This document shows, one piece after another, positions 50,622 through 59,075 of a DNA stretch of 64,000 bases. Both the position numbers and the translations under genes were made by a program. Numbering within the stretch: the stretch's first letter is position 1; every line of letters starts with the position of its first letter. Origin of the DNA: Caballeronia sordidicola (GTDB taxonomy: Bacteria; Pseudomonadota; Gammaproteobacteria; Burkholderiales; Burkholderiaceae). The notes beneath the pieces are model-generated. The model worked only from the letters and a program-made list of their open reading frames with translations. It searched no databases and was not told the DNA's origin. The stretch lies in contig NZ_FCOC02000020.1 of the NCBI RefSeq assembly GCF_001544455.2, forward strand, positions 1 to 64,000, in the 5' to 3' direction.

Positions 50622-51412
50622 ATACGCCTGGCACATCTCAGCGTGGTCATACGCTGCTCGAACTGTCGATTTCGGTGGCGCTCGGTTTGCTTATCGTCTT
50701 CGCGACCCTTTCGCTCTATCGCGGGCAACGGCTCGCCTATGAACGCGCCGCCGAAACGGCGCGGTTGCGCGATGCGGCAAGCAACGCCCTCGACCTGATT
50801 GCGCAGCAGGTTCGAATGGCGGGCTTCGCGCTGGCAGGGATGGGCGCGTCGAGTGGGCCGGATTCGTCGGCGGCATTGTTCGGCTGCTCGGCGGGCCGTC
50901 CGATGGGAAGCGACTCCGCGCCGGTCTGCGAGACGTTGACGGGCCGTTCGGACGGCATCCTGATCCGCTACGCCGCCGATACGATCTCGACATGGCCCTC
51001 ATCGGCAGGGTTGCCTACTGATTGTCTTGGACAGGCATCGGCGGGTGAACAAATCACGAATCGTTATTACGCCAAGGCGAGTTCGTCCACCGTCGAGCCT
51101 GAGCTTTATTGCGAAGGCAGCGGCAAACCTGGAACCGGACAACCGCTGGTAGAGGGAATCGAACGGCTCAGGATCGGCTATTGGTTGAAAGACGCGCCAT
51201 TTTCCGTCGATGCAGTGGCGATTTCCAAAGATCGCTGGCGGCTCGTCACAGCGGTCGATCTATGCGTGCTCGTGCGCGGCGACGTGCCGAGCGCAAATTC
51301 GCGTCCGAGTTACTTGGACTGTGATGGCGTATCGGCTGTATCCGCAGATGGCCGCGTCCGGCACGCGTTTCACCGACGCATTGCCTTGCGCAACGGACGG
51401 GAGTCGCTATGA
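50618..51412 (+). CDS. PilW-type minor pilin
   Basis: A 264-residue prepilin-like protein cleaved at G|HTLLELSISVALGLLIVFA, with the +5 glutamate. The large C-terminal domain contains several cysteines and the ITNRYYAKASSS and GIERLRIGYWLKD segments typical of PilW. It is required for a minor-pilin priming complex with PilV, PilX and FimT. It overlaps both neighbouring genes by ATGA. Confidence 0.85.
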   Translation: MNTPGTSQRGHTLLELSISVALGLLIVFATLSLYRGQRLAYERAAETARLRDAASNALDLIAQQVRMAGFALAGMGASSGPDSSAALFGCSAGRPMGSDSAPVCETLTGRSDGILIRYAADTISTWPSSAGLPTDCLGQASAGEQITNRYYAKASSSTVEPELYCEGSGKPGTGQPLVEGIERLRIGYWLKDAPFSVDAVAISKDRWRLVTAVDLCVLVRGDVPSANSRPSYLDCDGVSAVSADGRVRHAFHRRIALRNGRESL

Positions 51413-51945
51413 CGGCGTGTAATCGTTCTCGTCCATACACACGCGGAATTGCGTTGCCCATCGTTCTGCTTGTCTCGTCAATGCTGCTCGTTACCGCCGC
51501 TGCATGGCTCGAAGCGGCGTTGGTTGGTGCAAAGGCAACCGGCGGGCTGGAAGATCGTGTGAAGGCTTTCCATAGCGCCGACAGCGCGTTGCTGCGCTGC
51601 ACCCGCATTGCGTTCGACTCCTTGCCAGAGCCAAGAGACGTCACGAGCGTACTCGGCAGCGAGCCGGAAAAGTGGCGCCTGAAGGCATCGTTCGAAGGTC
51701 CATCGGCGAACGCGATCACTCCGTTCGCGACCTGGCCGCATGCAGCGAGGCCGCCGCAATGTCTGATCGAGGCATGGCCGGCCAGATCGCGCGAGGGCAG
51801 CGCATTCCTTATTACCGCTCGTGGATTCGGCGGACACGCGGGAAGCGAAGCGTGGCTGCAACAGCAGCTCGAAATCACTGAAAGCGGCGTGGTCGGGCAT
51901 TGGCGTCGAGTGGTCGCAAAACCTTTTCAGACAAGCTCACCATGA
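51409..51945 (+). CDS. PilX-type minor pilin
   Basis: A 178-residue protein whose N-terminus, RG|IALPIVLLVSSMLLVTAAAW, resembles a prepilin signal but has no glutamate at +5. This is a property of GspK and PilX tip subunits, which fits its position in the cluster. The rest is globular with a pair of cysteines. It overlaps pilW and the PilE-like gene by ATGA at each end. Confidence 0.78.
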   Translation: MTACNRSRPYTRGIALPIVLLVSSMLLVTAAAWLEAALVGAKATGGLEDRVKAFHSADSALLRCTRIAFDSLPEPRDVTSVLGSEPEKWRLKASFEGPSANAITPFATWPHAARPPQCLIEAWPARSREGSAFLITARGFGGHAGSEAWLQQQLEITESGVVGHWRRVVAKPFQTSSP

Positions 51946-52388
51946 ACATGAACTCGACTGCAAATGCGTTCAAGGGCTTCAGCTTGCTCGAGCTCATGAT
52001 CACGCTCGGTGTCGCGGCCATCATCGCGATGTTCGCAGTTCCGGTTTATCAGCAGCAAGTGCTTAAGGGACGGCGGCTGGACGCGGTTGCTGCGCTTTAT
52101 CGTGCTGCGCAATACGTGGAAAGCGCGCGGACGACGTCGGGTAACGAAGTCGAGCCTGCATTGCCGGCGGGTTTCGATCAGGCGCCCGCCACCGGGGCGC
52201 CAGTGTACATATTACGAATACTGGCGGAGTCGGAGATGAACGGCGGCTACACCATTGAGGCTGAGGCAGTGCCACCCGGCAACGACGCCTGCGGCACTTT
52301 TTCCCTCGATGCTACCGGCGTGAAGTCGAATCGCGCCGCCGAAAAACTCTCGCCGCCCCAAGTGGCGGCGTGCTGGAGCGGCAAATGA
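51942..52388 (+). CDS. PilE-type minor pilin
   Basis: A 148-residue type IV pilin-like protein cleaved at G|FSLLELMITLGVAAIIAMFAVP, with the +5 glutamate. The globular part contains two C-terminal cysteines (NDACGTF and AACWSG) that form the usual D-region disulfide. It ends the minor-pilin unit. The start at 51942 overlaps the PilX stop (ATGA). No pilY1 adhesin gene follows in this window, unlike the Pseudomonas cluster. Confidence 0.85.
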   Translation: MNMNSTANAFKGFSLLELMITLGVAAIIAMFAVPVYQQQVLKGRRLDAVAALYRAAQYVESARTTSGNEVEPALPAGFDQAPATGAPVYILRILAESEMNGGYTIEAEAVPPGNDACGTFSLDATGVKSNRAAEKLSPPQVAACWSGK

Positions 52389-52411
52389 ACCCGCTTATGC
52401 AAACGAGAGGA

Positions 52412-52909
52412 TCAGGCGTCGGGCTCGACCACCGTATCCGTGGATGTATTAGCCGGATTCGATTTCATCTGTTGCCACACGCGGTACGCCTCCCAGCCAA
52501 GCAGCCCGAGCCCTCCCCATTTGAGGATCGGCTTTGCGCTCGAAAGAAGCCGGGTGCGTACAGGTTTGGTCAGCACCAGCGAAGCGATCGAACCCACCAC
52601 GGGGTATTGCTTGAACAGCAAACTCAGATTGCCGCCGCTGAACAGATTGCCGAAGCCGCTCATGCGGTTCATGAATCCACCGGCTCCCGAAGTACGGCCG
52701 CGCTTGCCGCGCCCGGGCATGATCAGGTTCAACACGCTGAAGTGCTTGACCTTGTAGCGCAGATCGGCGCTTGCCTGCGCCAGTTCCATGCGCTCGACAT
52801 CAGCCCGAGCGATCAGCAGCTCCTTGCGCAGTGCGCGCATGTGGGGCGTGCTCAGTTTGTGCGCATTCGCTCGCTTTTGAGCTTTGAAGGTGTCGTCGGT
52901 TTGACTCAT
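52412..52909 (-). CDS. DUF3318-domain protein
   Basis: A 165-residue protein with an N-terminal Lys/Arg-rich helix (KAQKRANAHKLSTPHMRALRKELLIARADVERMEL), a Gly/Phe/Met-rich middle (GFMNRMSGFGNLFSGG) and a C-terminal hydrophobic segment (PILKWGGLGLLGWEAYRVW). It matches DUF3318 proteins that accompany DUF883 and YqjE genes in betaproteobacteria. The order DUF883, YqjE, DUF3318 suggests a membrane or ribosome-associated stress module; its function is unproven. The ATG at 52909 is preferred over open sequence upstream. Confidence 0.8.
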   Translation of the reverse strand: MSQTDDTFKAQKRANAHKLSTPHMRALRKELLIARADVERMELAQASADLRYKVKHFSVLNLIMPGRGKRGRTSGAGGFMNRMSGFGNLFSGGNLSLLFKQYPVVGSIASLVLTKPVRTRLLSSAKPILKWGGLGLLGWEAYRVWQQMKSNPANTSTDTVVEPDA

Positions 52910-52984
52910 GGCGTGGCAGGCTCGTGGAAAGTCATCGATAAATACAGCACCGGACATGCAGCGCGGCGACGCGCGCATTGCATA

Positions 52985-53365
52985 TCAGTTGAACGTGTCG
53001 CGGTCTTTCTTGAACTCGGCGAGCGTGCTCTCGAACACGTTTGGCGCGTTGCTCAGTCCGGCGCGCGCCCGCAGCGCGCAGACAATGGCGACCAGGACAT
53101 AGACCGCCGTGATCGCGGCGAGCGATTGCCATCGGTAAGTGCCCCAGAACGCAATTGCGATGAGGACCGTCAGCGTAATGAGCGCCATCATGGTCAGCAT
53201 CATTGCGGCGAGGCCGAGAAAAAGAACGCCGATAAGCCGCTCTTTTTCTTCCGAAAGTTCAATGCCGATCAACTCCAGCCGGGTTTCGAAGATGGAGAAA
53301 ACGGAGCTGACGATGCGGCGCAACGGCCCTTGCGAATCGTGCTGAAATTGCCTTTCTGTCGTCAT
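52985..53365 (-). CDS. YqjE-like phage-holin-family membrane protein
   Basis: A 126-residue membrane protein with two hydrophobic segments (about 46-68 and 75-97). FETRLELIGIELSEEKERL before the first helix is the family hallmark. Despite the family name it is a chromosomal housekeeping protein, often paired with DUF883 proteins. It lies between the DUF883 and DUF3318 genes on the same strand, with 200 bases separating it from the former. That spacer shows no other gene. Confidence 0.87.
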   Translation of the reverse strand: MTTERQFQHDSQGPLRRIVSSVFSIFETRLELIGIELSEEKERLIGVLFLGLAAMMLTMMALITLTVLIAIAFWGTYRWQSLAAITAVYVLVAIVCALRARAGLSNAPNVFESTLAEFKKDRDTFN

Positions 53366-53568
53366 GGCTTGAGCGCGAAGAGCGCGTTATTTTTGGCGCG
53401 AAATATCCGGGTGGACTTCGTAGCATCCAGCCGGTCTGTGAAGCGAGGCGCCGGGAGGCCGGCGGCAGCTTTTTGCTTCGTTCTGGCTAAACAGGCAAGG
53501 TTCGGGCCGGGTCCGCTCGCGCGAGCATCGGAAAAGCAGTCACGCGGCGAACCAACGGCAACAAAGGC

Positions 53569-53844
53569 CTAACGGCGATTGATCAGCAAGCCAATGACAA
53601 CGCCAATGCCGCCTGCAATTCCAATGGATGCCCACGGACGCTCGTGCACGAAGTCATCGGTGGCGCGCGCAGCCTTCTTGCCCTTTTCGATCACCACGAC
53701 CTGTGCGTCCGCGGCCTTTTCCTTCGCTTGTTTCAAGCGAGTCAGAGCGGTCTCGCGCAGCTCGGATGCACGCTCGCCAGTGGCACTCGCGGCCTGCTTC
53801 AACAGGTCTTCGGCGTCTGCGAGAACGGTTTTGATATCCGACAT
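53569..53844 (-). CDS. DUF883 (ElaB/YqjD/YgaM) protein
   Basis: A 91-residue protein with a helical N-terminus (IKTVLADAEDLLKQAASATG) and a C-terminal anchor helix (WASIGIAGGIGVVIGLLI). YqjD-type proteins tether inactive ribosomes to the inner membrane in stationary phase. The FVHERPWASIGIAGG segment is the family hallmark. AAGGAG precedes the ATG at 53844; an ATG nine codons upstream is in frame but has no such site. Confidence 0.87.
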   Translation of the reverse strand: MSDIKTVLADAEDLLKQAASATGERASELRETALTRLKQAKEKAADAQVVVIEKGKKAARATDDFVHERPWASIGIAGGIGVVIGLLINRR

Positions 53845-54268
53845 GAATCGCTCCTTATTGATTTCCGACATTGATGGCTCCAAACGGGTGAGGCTACGCC
53901 AATCGTACCAAAGAAGCGGCGGGTGACCAGCGTCCATCCGGCCCCGAAACCAGAGCTTGCAGTTTTTGTTCCCGATGCACGAAGGCCGCCTGTCATCGGC
54001 TTGTTGTAGCCGTTTCAGCTTGCGCAATCGAAGGATCGGCGTCTGCGTCGCGCGCGTTCATGGCAATTACGATCGCAAATGTTTCTGTCGTGGACCAAAA
54101 AATTACAAAAATGCATGACGATCTGACGGAATGTTCGTTCGTTGTGCAGGCTTGGTCACGTATGCTTTAATTTTGATCGGGCCGCCTCGTCCATTTGGAA
54201 ATCGGCGTGGCTATTGCAGATTTGCCGCGAAATGAAAATCGCGATCTATTCACTTGAGGAGATACACC
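53845..54268. other. Divergent regulatory region between DUF883 and peroxiredoxin genes
   Basis: About 420 bases with no gene. It must contain promoters for both divergent genes. AT-rich patches lie near 54090-54115 and 54165-54180, and GAGGAG lies just before the peroxiredoxin ATG, but I could not identify an OxyR site or a full promoter with confidence. Confidence 0.5.
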
Positions 54269-54907
54269 ATGAGCTTGCGTCTTGGCGACACAGCGCCCGA
54301 CTTCGAACAGGACTCCAGCGTCGGCCGCATCAAGTTTCACGAATGGCTGGGCAATAGCTGGGGCGTGCTGTTCTCGCATCCCGCCGACTTCACACCGGTC
54401 TGCACCACCGAACTCGGCCTGACCGCCAAGCTGGCCGGCGAGTTCGAGAAGCGCAACGTGAAGGCGATCGCTTTGTCGGTGGATAACGTGGAGTCGCACA
54501 AAGGATGGATCAAGGACATCAACGAAACGCAGGCAGCCAATGTCGGTTTCCCGATCCTCGCCGATGGCGACCGGAAGGTTTCCGAGCTGTACGACATGAT
54601 TCATCCGAATGCCAATGCCACGCTGACGGTGCGATCGCTTTTTGTCATCGATCCGCAAAAGAAGGTGCGTCTGACGATTACCTATCCGGCGAGCACGGGC
54701 CGCAACTTCGACGAAATCCTGCGCGTGATCGATTCGCTTCAATTGACCGATAGCCATCAGGTCGCAACGCCGGGTAACTGGAAGCAGGGCGACGACGTGG
54801 TGATCGTGCCGTCATTGACGGACGAAGAGGAAATCAAACGGAAGTTTCCGAAGGGCTACAAGGCCGTGCGTCCGTATCTGCGCCTCACGCCGCAACCCAA
54901 CAAATAA
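54269..54907 (+). CDS. 1-Cys peroxiredoxin (Prx6 type)
   Basis: Reduces hydrogen peroxide and organic or phospholipid hydroperoxides in the cytoplasm. The 212-residue length and the motif HPADFTPVCTTELG, with peroxidatic C45, mark the Prx6 subgroup. No resolving cysteine is evident, so it is likely regenerated by an external thiol such as glutathione. The C-terminal LRLTPQP is family-typical. The ATG at 54269 follows GAGGAGAT. A strong terminator follows. Confidence 0.93.
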   Translation: MSLRLGDTAPDFEQDSSVGRIKFHEWLGNSWGVLFSHPADFTPVCTTELGLTAKLAGEFEKRNVKAIALSVDNVESHKGWIKDINETQAANVGFPILADGDRKVSELYDMIHPNANATLTVRSLFVIDPQKKVRLTITYPASTGRNFDEILRVIDSLQLTDSHQVATPGNWKQGDDVVIVPSLTDEEEIKRKFPKGYKAVRPYLRLTPQPNK

Positions 54908-54933
54908 CGCCATTGCGTGAACGCTGAGGTCGA

Positions 54934-54969
54934 GAAAAAGCCAACGCCCTGAAATGCGTTGGCTTTTTT
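54934..54969. terminator. Terminator between convergent peroxiredoxin and gcdH genes
   Basis: AAAAAGCCAACGC and GCGTTGGCTTTTT form a 13-base-pair stem around an 8-base loop with an A run on one side and a T run on the other. It should act in both directions. Confidence 0.92.
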
Positions 54970-54998
54970 ATCGGCGAATCGGGGCGAATCCCAGCGAA

Positions 54999-56189
54999 TC
55001 AGAAAAACGCCTGAATGCCGGTCTGCGCGCGCCCAAGGATCAGTGCGTGGATATCGTGCGTGCCTTCGTACGTATTCACCACTTCCAGGTTCACCAGATG
55101 ACGAGCGACCCCAAACTCGTCGGAAATACCGTTGCCGCCGAGCATGTCGCGCGCGAGGCGGGCAATATCGAGCGCCTTGCCGCATGAATTGCGCTTCATG
55201 ATCGACGTGATTTCAACTGCTGCGGTGCCTTCGTCCTTCATGCGGCCGAGGCGCAGCACGCCTTGAAGGCCGAGCGTGATTTCGGTCTGCATGTCGGCGA
55301 GTTTTTTCTGCACGAGCTGGTTCGCGGCGAGCGGCCGGCCGAATTGCTTGCGATCCAGCGTGTATTGCCGCGCCATGTGCCAGCAGGCCTCGGCCGCGCC
55401 GAGCGCGCCCCACGCGATCCCGTAGCGCGCCGAGTTCAGGCAAGTGAAGGGCCCTTTGAGTCCGCTCACGCTCGGCATCAGGTTTTCTTGCGGGACGAAA
55501 ACTTCGTCCATGACGATTTCACCGGTGATCGATGCCCGCAAGCCGACCTTGCCGTGAATCGCGGGCGCGGTCAGTCCTTTCCAGCCTTTCTCGAGAATGA
55601 AGCCGCGAATCTGGTCGCGTCCGTCTTCTTCGAGCTTCGCCCAGACGACAAAGACATCCGCGATAGGCGAATTCGATATCCACATCTTCTGGCCGGAAAG
55701 CGAAAACCCGCCGTCGACCTTCTTGGCGCGCGTGGTCATGCTGGCCGGGTCTGAACCCGCGTTCGGTTCGGTGAGTCCGAAGCAGCCAATCCATTCGCCC
55801 GTAGCCAGTTTCGGCAGGTATTTCTGCTTTTGCGCGTCGGTGCCGAATTCGTTGATTGGCACCATGACGAGGGACGACTGCACGGACATCATTGACCGGT
55901 AGCCTGAATCCACGCGCTCCACCTCGCGCGCAATCAGGCCATAGCTGACGTAGTTGAGGCCGGGGCCGCCGTATTGCTCGGGAATGGTCGGGCCGAGCAG
56001 TCCGAGTTCGCCCATTTCACGAAAGATCGCAACGTCGGTGTGCTCGTTACGGAACGCTTCCAGCACGCGTGGCTGCAACTTGTCCTGCGCGTAGGCGTGC
56101 GCGGCGTCGCGGATCATGCGTTCTTCATCGCTCAACTGTTGATCGAGCAGCAGCGGATCTTCCCAACTGAAACGGGCAGCATCGGCCAT
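54999..56189 (-). CDS. gcdH: Glutaryl-CoA dehydrogenase
   Basis: An FAD enzyme that oxidises and decarboxylates glutaryl-CoA to crotonyl-CoA in lysine, tryptophan and glutarate degradation. At 396 residues it is full length. FGLTEPNAGSDPASMTTRAKKV and WISNSPIADVFVVWAKL are hallmarks of the GcdH subgroup. The catalytic base is E375 in YEGTHDIHALILGRAQTG. A divergent IclR regulator and a palindromic operator lie upstream, indicating substrate-controlled expression. Confidence 0.92.
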   Translation of the reverse strand: MADAARFSWEDPLLLDQQLSDEERMIRDAAHAYAQDKLQPRVLEAFRNEHTDVAIFREMGELGLLGPTIPEQYGGPGLNYVSYGLIAREVERVDSGYRSMMSVQSSLVMVPINEFGTDAQKQKYLPKLATGEWIGCFGLTEPNAGSDPASMTTRAKKVDGGFSLSGQKMWISNSPIADVFVVWAKLEEDGRDQIRGFILEKGWKGLTAPAIHGKVGLRASITGEIVMDEVFVPQENLMPSVSGLKGPFTCLNSARYGIAWGALGAAEACWHMARQYTLDRKQFGRPLAANQLVQKKLADMQTEITLGLQGVLRLGRMKDEGTAAVEITSIMKRNSCGKALDIARLARDMLGGNGISDEFGVARHLVNLEVVNTYEGTHDIHALILGRAQTGIQAFF

Positions 56190-56234
56190 GGTGTTCTCCT
56201 GTTCCTTCTATTCCTAATTGCAGGCTTGACGGAA

Positions 56235-56251
56235 GTTCCGCTAAGCGGAAC
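56235..56251. promoter_or_regulatory. Perfect palindromic IclR-type operator
   Basis: GTTCCGCT (56235-56242) and AGCGGAAC (56244-56251) pair perfectly around a single A, in the 98-base space between divergent gcdH and the IclR gene. This has the form of known IclR-family sites (a GTTCCG/CGGAAC core), so it is very probably bound by the adjacent regulator to control both genes. Confidence 0.8.
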
Positions 56252-56287
56252 AATGTTTTGCAAATCAATGACCGAGTCTAGCATTCG

Positions 56288-57103
56288 ATGCCATCAACTT
56301 CCATTGGGGAATCCGGCCTGTCCGGAGCCTCAGCCTCGCCGGATGGAGTCGATGAACGCCGGTTTGTCGTGGCGCTGGCTCGCGGGCTGGAATTGCTGCG
56401 CGCATTTCGACCCGGCGAAACCTTGCTCGCGAACCGCGATTTCGTTGAGCGGACCGGGCTTCCCAAAGCCACCGTCAATCGTCTTGTCTACACGCTGACA
56501 ACGCTCGGCTATCTGCGCTTCGATGAACCCGCTGGCAAGTACGCGCTCGACACCGGCGTGCTGTCGCTTGGTTTCGCGTTACTGGCTGGCGCGGACGCGC
56601 TCGAACTGGCCCGTCCGCACATGCGCGTGCTGGCGAGGGAAATTGGCGCAGCTGTTTCGCTCGGATGCCGCGACGGCCTCGACATGATTTATCTCGAAAC
56701 CATTCGCAGTGAAACCGCGCTGACGCTCGGCCTCGCGCCCGGCTCGCGGCTTTCCATGCTCACCAGTTCCATGGGCCGCGCCTATCTGGCCGTGCAGGAG
56801 CAGGACCTGCAAGCGGCATTGCTGGAAGAACTCGGCGCGGCGGCGGACAAAAGCGGCGAAAACGGCGCGCGACTGGTGAAAACGGCGCGGAACGCCATTG
56901 CCGACTACGCGCGCGACGGTTGTTGTTATTCGTTTAGAGACTGGCATGCGGATGTAAATGCGATCGCCACGCCGTTACGCGATGTCCGCAACGGCCGCTG
57001 GCTGGTCTTGAGCAGCAGCGGACCGGCGTCGTCCATGAGTGAAGCCTATTTCCGCGATATTGTCGGACCGAAGCTCCGTGCCTTGGCCGCACGGCTTGGC
57101 TAG
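56288..57103 (+). CDS. IclR-family regulator, probable controller of gcdH
   Basis: A 271-residue regulator. After a 20-residue Ser/Gly-rich start comes the HTH region (VVALARGLELLRAFRPGE to TGLPKATVNRLVYTLTTLGYLR) and the effector domain (REIGAAVSLGCRDGLDMIYLET, MLTSSMGRAYLA). It diverges from gcdH with a shared palindrome, which is the usual layout for a pathway-specific regulator. The ligand is probably glutarate- or glutaryl-CoA-related, by inference. The start at 56288 is plausible; an ATG slightly downstream cannot be excluded. Confidence 0.87.
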   Translation: MPSTSIGESGLSGASASPDGVDERRFVVALARGLELLRAFRPGETLLANRDFVERTGLPKATVNRLVYTLTTLGYLRFDEPAGKYALDTGVLSLGFALLAGADALELARPHMRVLAREIGAAVSLGCRDGLDMIYLETIRSETALTLGLAPGSRLSMLTSSMGRAYLAVQEQDLQAALLEELGAAADKSGENGARLVKTARNAIADYARDGCCYSFRDWHADVNAIATPLRDVRNGRWLVLSSSGPASSMSEAYFRDIVGPKLRALAARLG

Positions 57104-57199
57104 GGACGCCAATCCATCGAAAACTGATTTGGAAATAACCTCCCAAAGTGGCCGCTCTTAGAACATAATTCGATGAAACAGCCGCAGGGAGACTAAAAA

Positions 57200-57688
57200 A
57201 TGACAGGGTTCTCGCTGGACGCAACGGATTGCCGTATCTTGTCGGTGCTGCAGGAAGACGGAAGGATCAGCAATCTCGATCTCGCCGAACGGATTTCGCT
57301 TTCGCCCTCGGCGTGTCTGCGCCGCATGCGCCTGCTTGAGGAAGAAGGCGTGATCGCGAGCTATCGCGCGTGTCTGGACAGGGAACGGCTCGGGGTTGAG
57401 CTGGAGGCGTTCGTTCACGTGTCCATGCGCAACGATCAGGAAAACTGGCACGAGAAGTTCGCGGCGGCCGTGCGCGAATGGCCGGAAGTCGTGGGCGCGT
57501 TCGTGGTCACGGGCGACACGCATTACGTGCTGCGCGTACTTGCACACAACCTCAAGCATTACTCAGACTTTATTCTGAGCAAGCTTTACAAGGCGCCGGG
57601 TGTCATCGATATCCGCTCGAATATCGTGCTTCAAACCATGAAGGACGAAGCGGGCGTTCCGGTTGCATTGATCGACCGGACAGACTGA
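57200..57688 (+). CDS. Lrp/AsnC-family transcriptional regulator
   Basis: A 162-residue regulator with an N-terminal HTH (DATDCRILSVLQEDGRISNLDLAERISLS) and a RAM effector domain (EVVGAFVVTGDTHYVLRVLAHNLKHYSDF). It is more distantly related to the Lrp at 27.8-28.2 kb and is not a duplicate. It converges with the flavin reductase gene, whose stop is only 3 bases away. The target is unknown; position beside gcdH may indicate amino-acid catabolism. Confidence 0.88.
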   Translation: MTGFSLDATDCRILSVLQEDGRISNLDLAERISLSPSACLRRMRLLEEEGVIASYRACLDRERLGVELEAFVHVSMRNDQENWHEKFAAAVREWPEVVGAFVVTGDTHYVLRVLAHNLKHYSDFILSKLYKAPGVIDIRSNIVLQTMKDEAGVPVALIDRTD

Positions 57689-57691
57689 GAT

Positions 57692-58201
57692 TCACAGCGA
57701 ACCAATCGTGTGGAATTGCCCCGCCTGGAAAACCAGCGGGGCTATGTCCGCTGCATTTTCGTGCACGCCGCAACGTTCGACCTGACCCACGAAAATCACG
57801 TGGTCACCTTCCTGATAGCGGCTCCGGTTGTGACATTCGAACCACGCCAGCGCGCCATCGAGCACGGGCATGCCCGTGTCGCCGGCCGCGTGCGACACGC
57901 CGGCGAAGCGGTCGCCCTTGAGTGTCGCGAAGCGCTTGCACAAATCGACTTGCGTGGCGGCGAGCACATTGACCACATAGTGGCTATTGGCCTGGAACAC
58001 CGGCATGGATGCTGATTTTGTGGCTAAACTCCAAAGCACGAGCGGTGGATCGAGCGATACGGAGTTGAACGAGCTTGCAGTAATGCCGATCAGCTGGCCG
58101 GACTCGGCGCGCGTGGTGATGACGGTGACGCCGGTGGCGAACTGGCTCAAGGCATCTCGAAAAGCGGTTGCATCGAAATTCGGCGGATTGGCGCGTTTCA
58201 T
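57692..58201 (-). CDS. Flavin reductase family protein, stand-alone
   Basis: A 169-residue FMN/FAD reductase of the HpaC type: FRDALSQFATGVTVITTRAESG, GITASSFNSVSLDPPLVLWSL and HYVVNVLAATQVDLCKRFA, with GDTGMPVLDGALAWFEC after it. Unlike the reductase at 32.2 kb it has no C-terminal extension. No monooxygenase gene is adjacent, so its partner enzyme is unknown. It converges on the Lrp gene; 270 bases separate it from the divergent msrA. Confidence 0.86.
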   Translation of the reverse strand: MKRANPPNFDATAFRDALSQFATGVTVITTRAESGQLIGITASSFNSVSLDPPLVLWSLATKSASMPVFQANSHYVVNVLAATQVDLCKRFATLKGDRFAGVSHAAGDTGMPVLDGALAWFECHNRSRYQEGDHVIFVGQVERCGVHENAADIAPLVFQAGQFHTIGSL

Positions 58202-58471
58202 CGGGAGAGGTTCGTTTTCGATGGTATCGGCGAAATCCAGGCGGCGTGCACACAGGCTGCGTGCTCAGGAACCGGATGAAAATTTCGAAGTCATCGGAAG
58301 ATTGCGATTGTTGCGATTCTAGCGGAATCGACTCTGCCGCTAATAATGGCACTGGCGTGTGAAAGGCCTCGCGCGCAACACGGACACCCGAAAACCAGTA
58401 AGCTGGAAGGGTTGATTCAAAGGGCTTCCGCACGCATCTTCACGACTGCGGAACACGAACCAGGAGCCAGC

Positions 58472-59032
58472 ATGACGCAACATGACGAGCAGGCGAAGCG
58501 CGAAACCGCCACCATCGGCGGTGGATGTTTTTGGTGTACCGAAGCGGTGTTTCTGGGCGTTGAAGGTGTGTTGTCGGTCGAATCCGGGTATGCCGGCGGC
58601 CAGGTGAAAGACCCGACGTATGAACAGGTCTGCGACGGCACGACCGGGCACGCGGAAGTCATCAAGGTGGAATACGATCCTGCGGTGATCGGATACAAGG
58701 AAGTGCTGGAGATTTTCTTTGCCACGCACGATCCGACCCAGCTCAACCGTCAGGGTAATGACGTTGGCACGCAGTATCGGTCGTCCATTTTCACGCACTC
58801 CGACGAACAACGGAAAATCGCGCTGGAAGTGATAGACGAGCTGCAAAAGGGCGGCATATTCGATGGCAAGATCGTTACCGAAGTGACGCCGTTGAACGGC
58901 AACTATTATCCGGCAGAGGATTATCACCAGAACTACTTCGAGCAACATCCGAACCAGGGATATTGCGCGTTCGTGGTCGCGCCGAAGGTGGCGAAGTTCA
59001 GGCAGAAGTTTGCCAGCAGGCTCAAGCGTTGA
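58472..59032 (+). CDS. msrA: Peptide-methionine (S)-S-oxide reductase
   Basis: Repairs oxidised methionine using thioredoxin. The 186-residue protein has the catalytic GGGCFWCTEAVF with C19 as nucleophile. GYAGGQVKDPTYEQVCDGTTGHAEVIKV and YRSSIFTHSDEQ are intact, and QNYFEQHPNQGYCAFVVAPK supplies the resolving cysteine. The ATG at 58472 follows CAGGAG. Upstream open sequence in frame is not part of the family. A bidirectional terminator follows. Confidence 0.95.
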   Translation: MTQHDEQAKRETATIGGGCFWCTEAVFLGVEGVLSVESGYAGGQVKDPTYEQVCDGTTGHAEVIKVEYDPAVIGYKEVLEIFFATHDPTQLNRQGNDVGTQYRSSIFTHSDEQRKIALEVIDELQKGGIFDGKIVTEVTPLNGNYYPAEDYHQNYFEQHPNQGYCAFVVAPKVAKFRQKFASRLKR

Positions 59033-59040
59033 AAACCGGA

Positions 59041-59075
59041 CGGGCTTCGGGAAATCGAAGCCCGCTTATTTTTTT
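59041..59075. terminator. Terminator between convergent msrA and DUF72 genes
   Basis: CGGGCTTCG (59041-59049) and CGAAGCCCG (59056-59064) pair over 9 bases, followed by a T-rich run that also contains the stop codon of the minus-strand DUF72 gene. Confidence 0.88.

Noticed and set aside
52985..53365. Prophage holin gene
   Set aside because: The family name is misleading; it sits with DUF883 and DUF3318 genes, as in many genomes without prophage genes, and no other phage gene is near.
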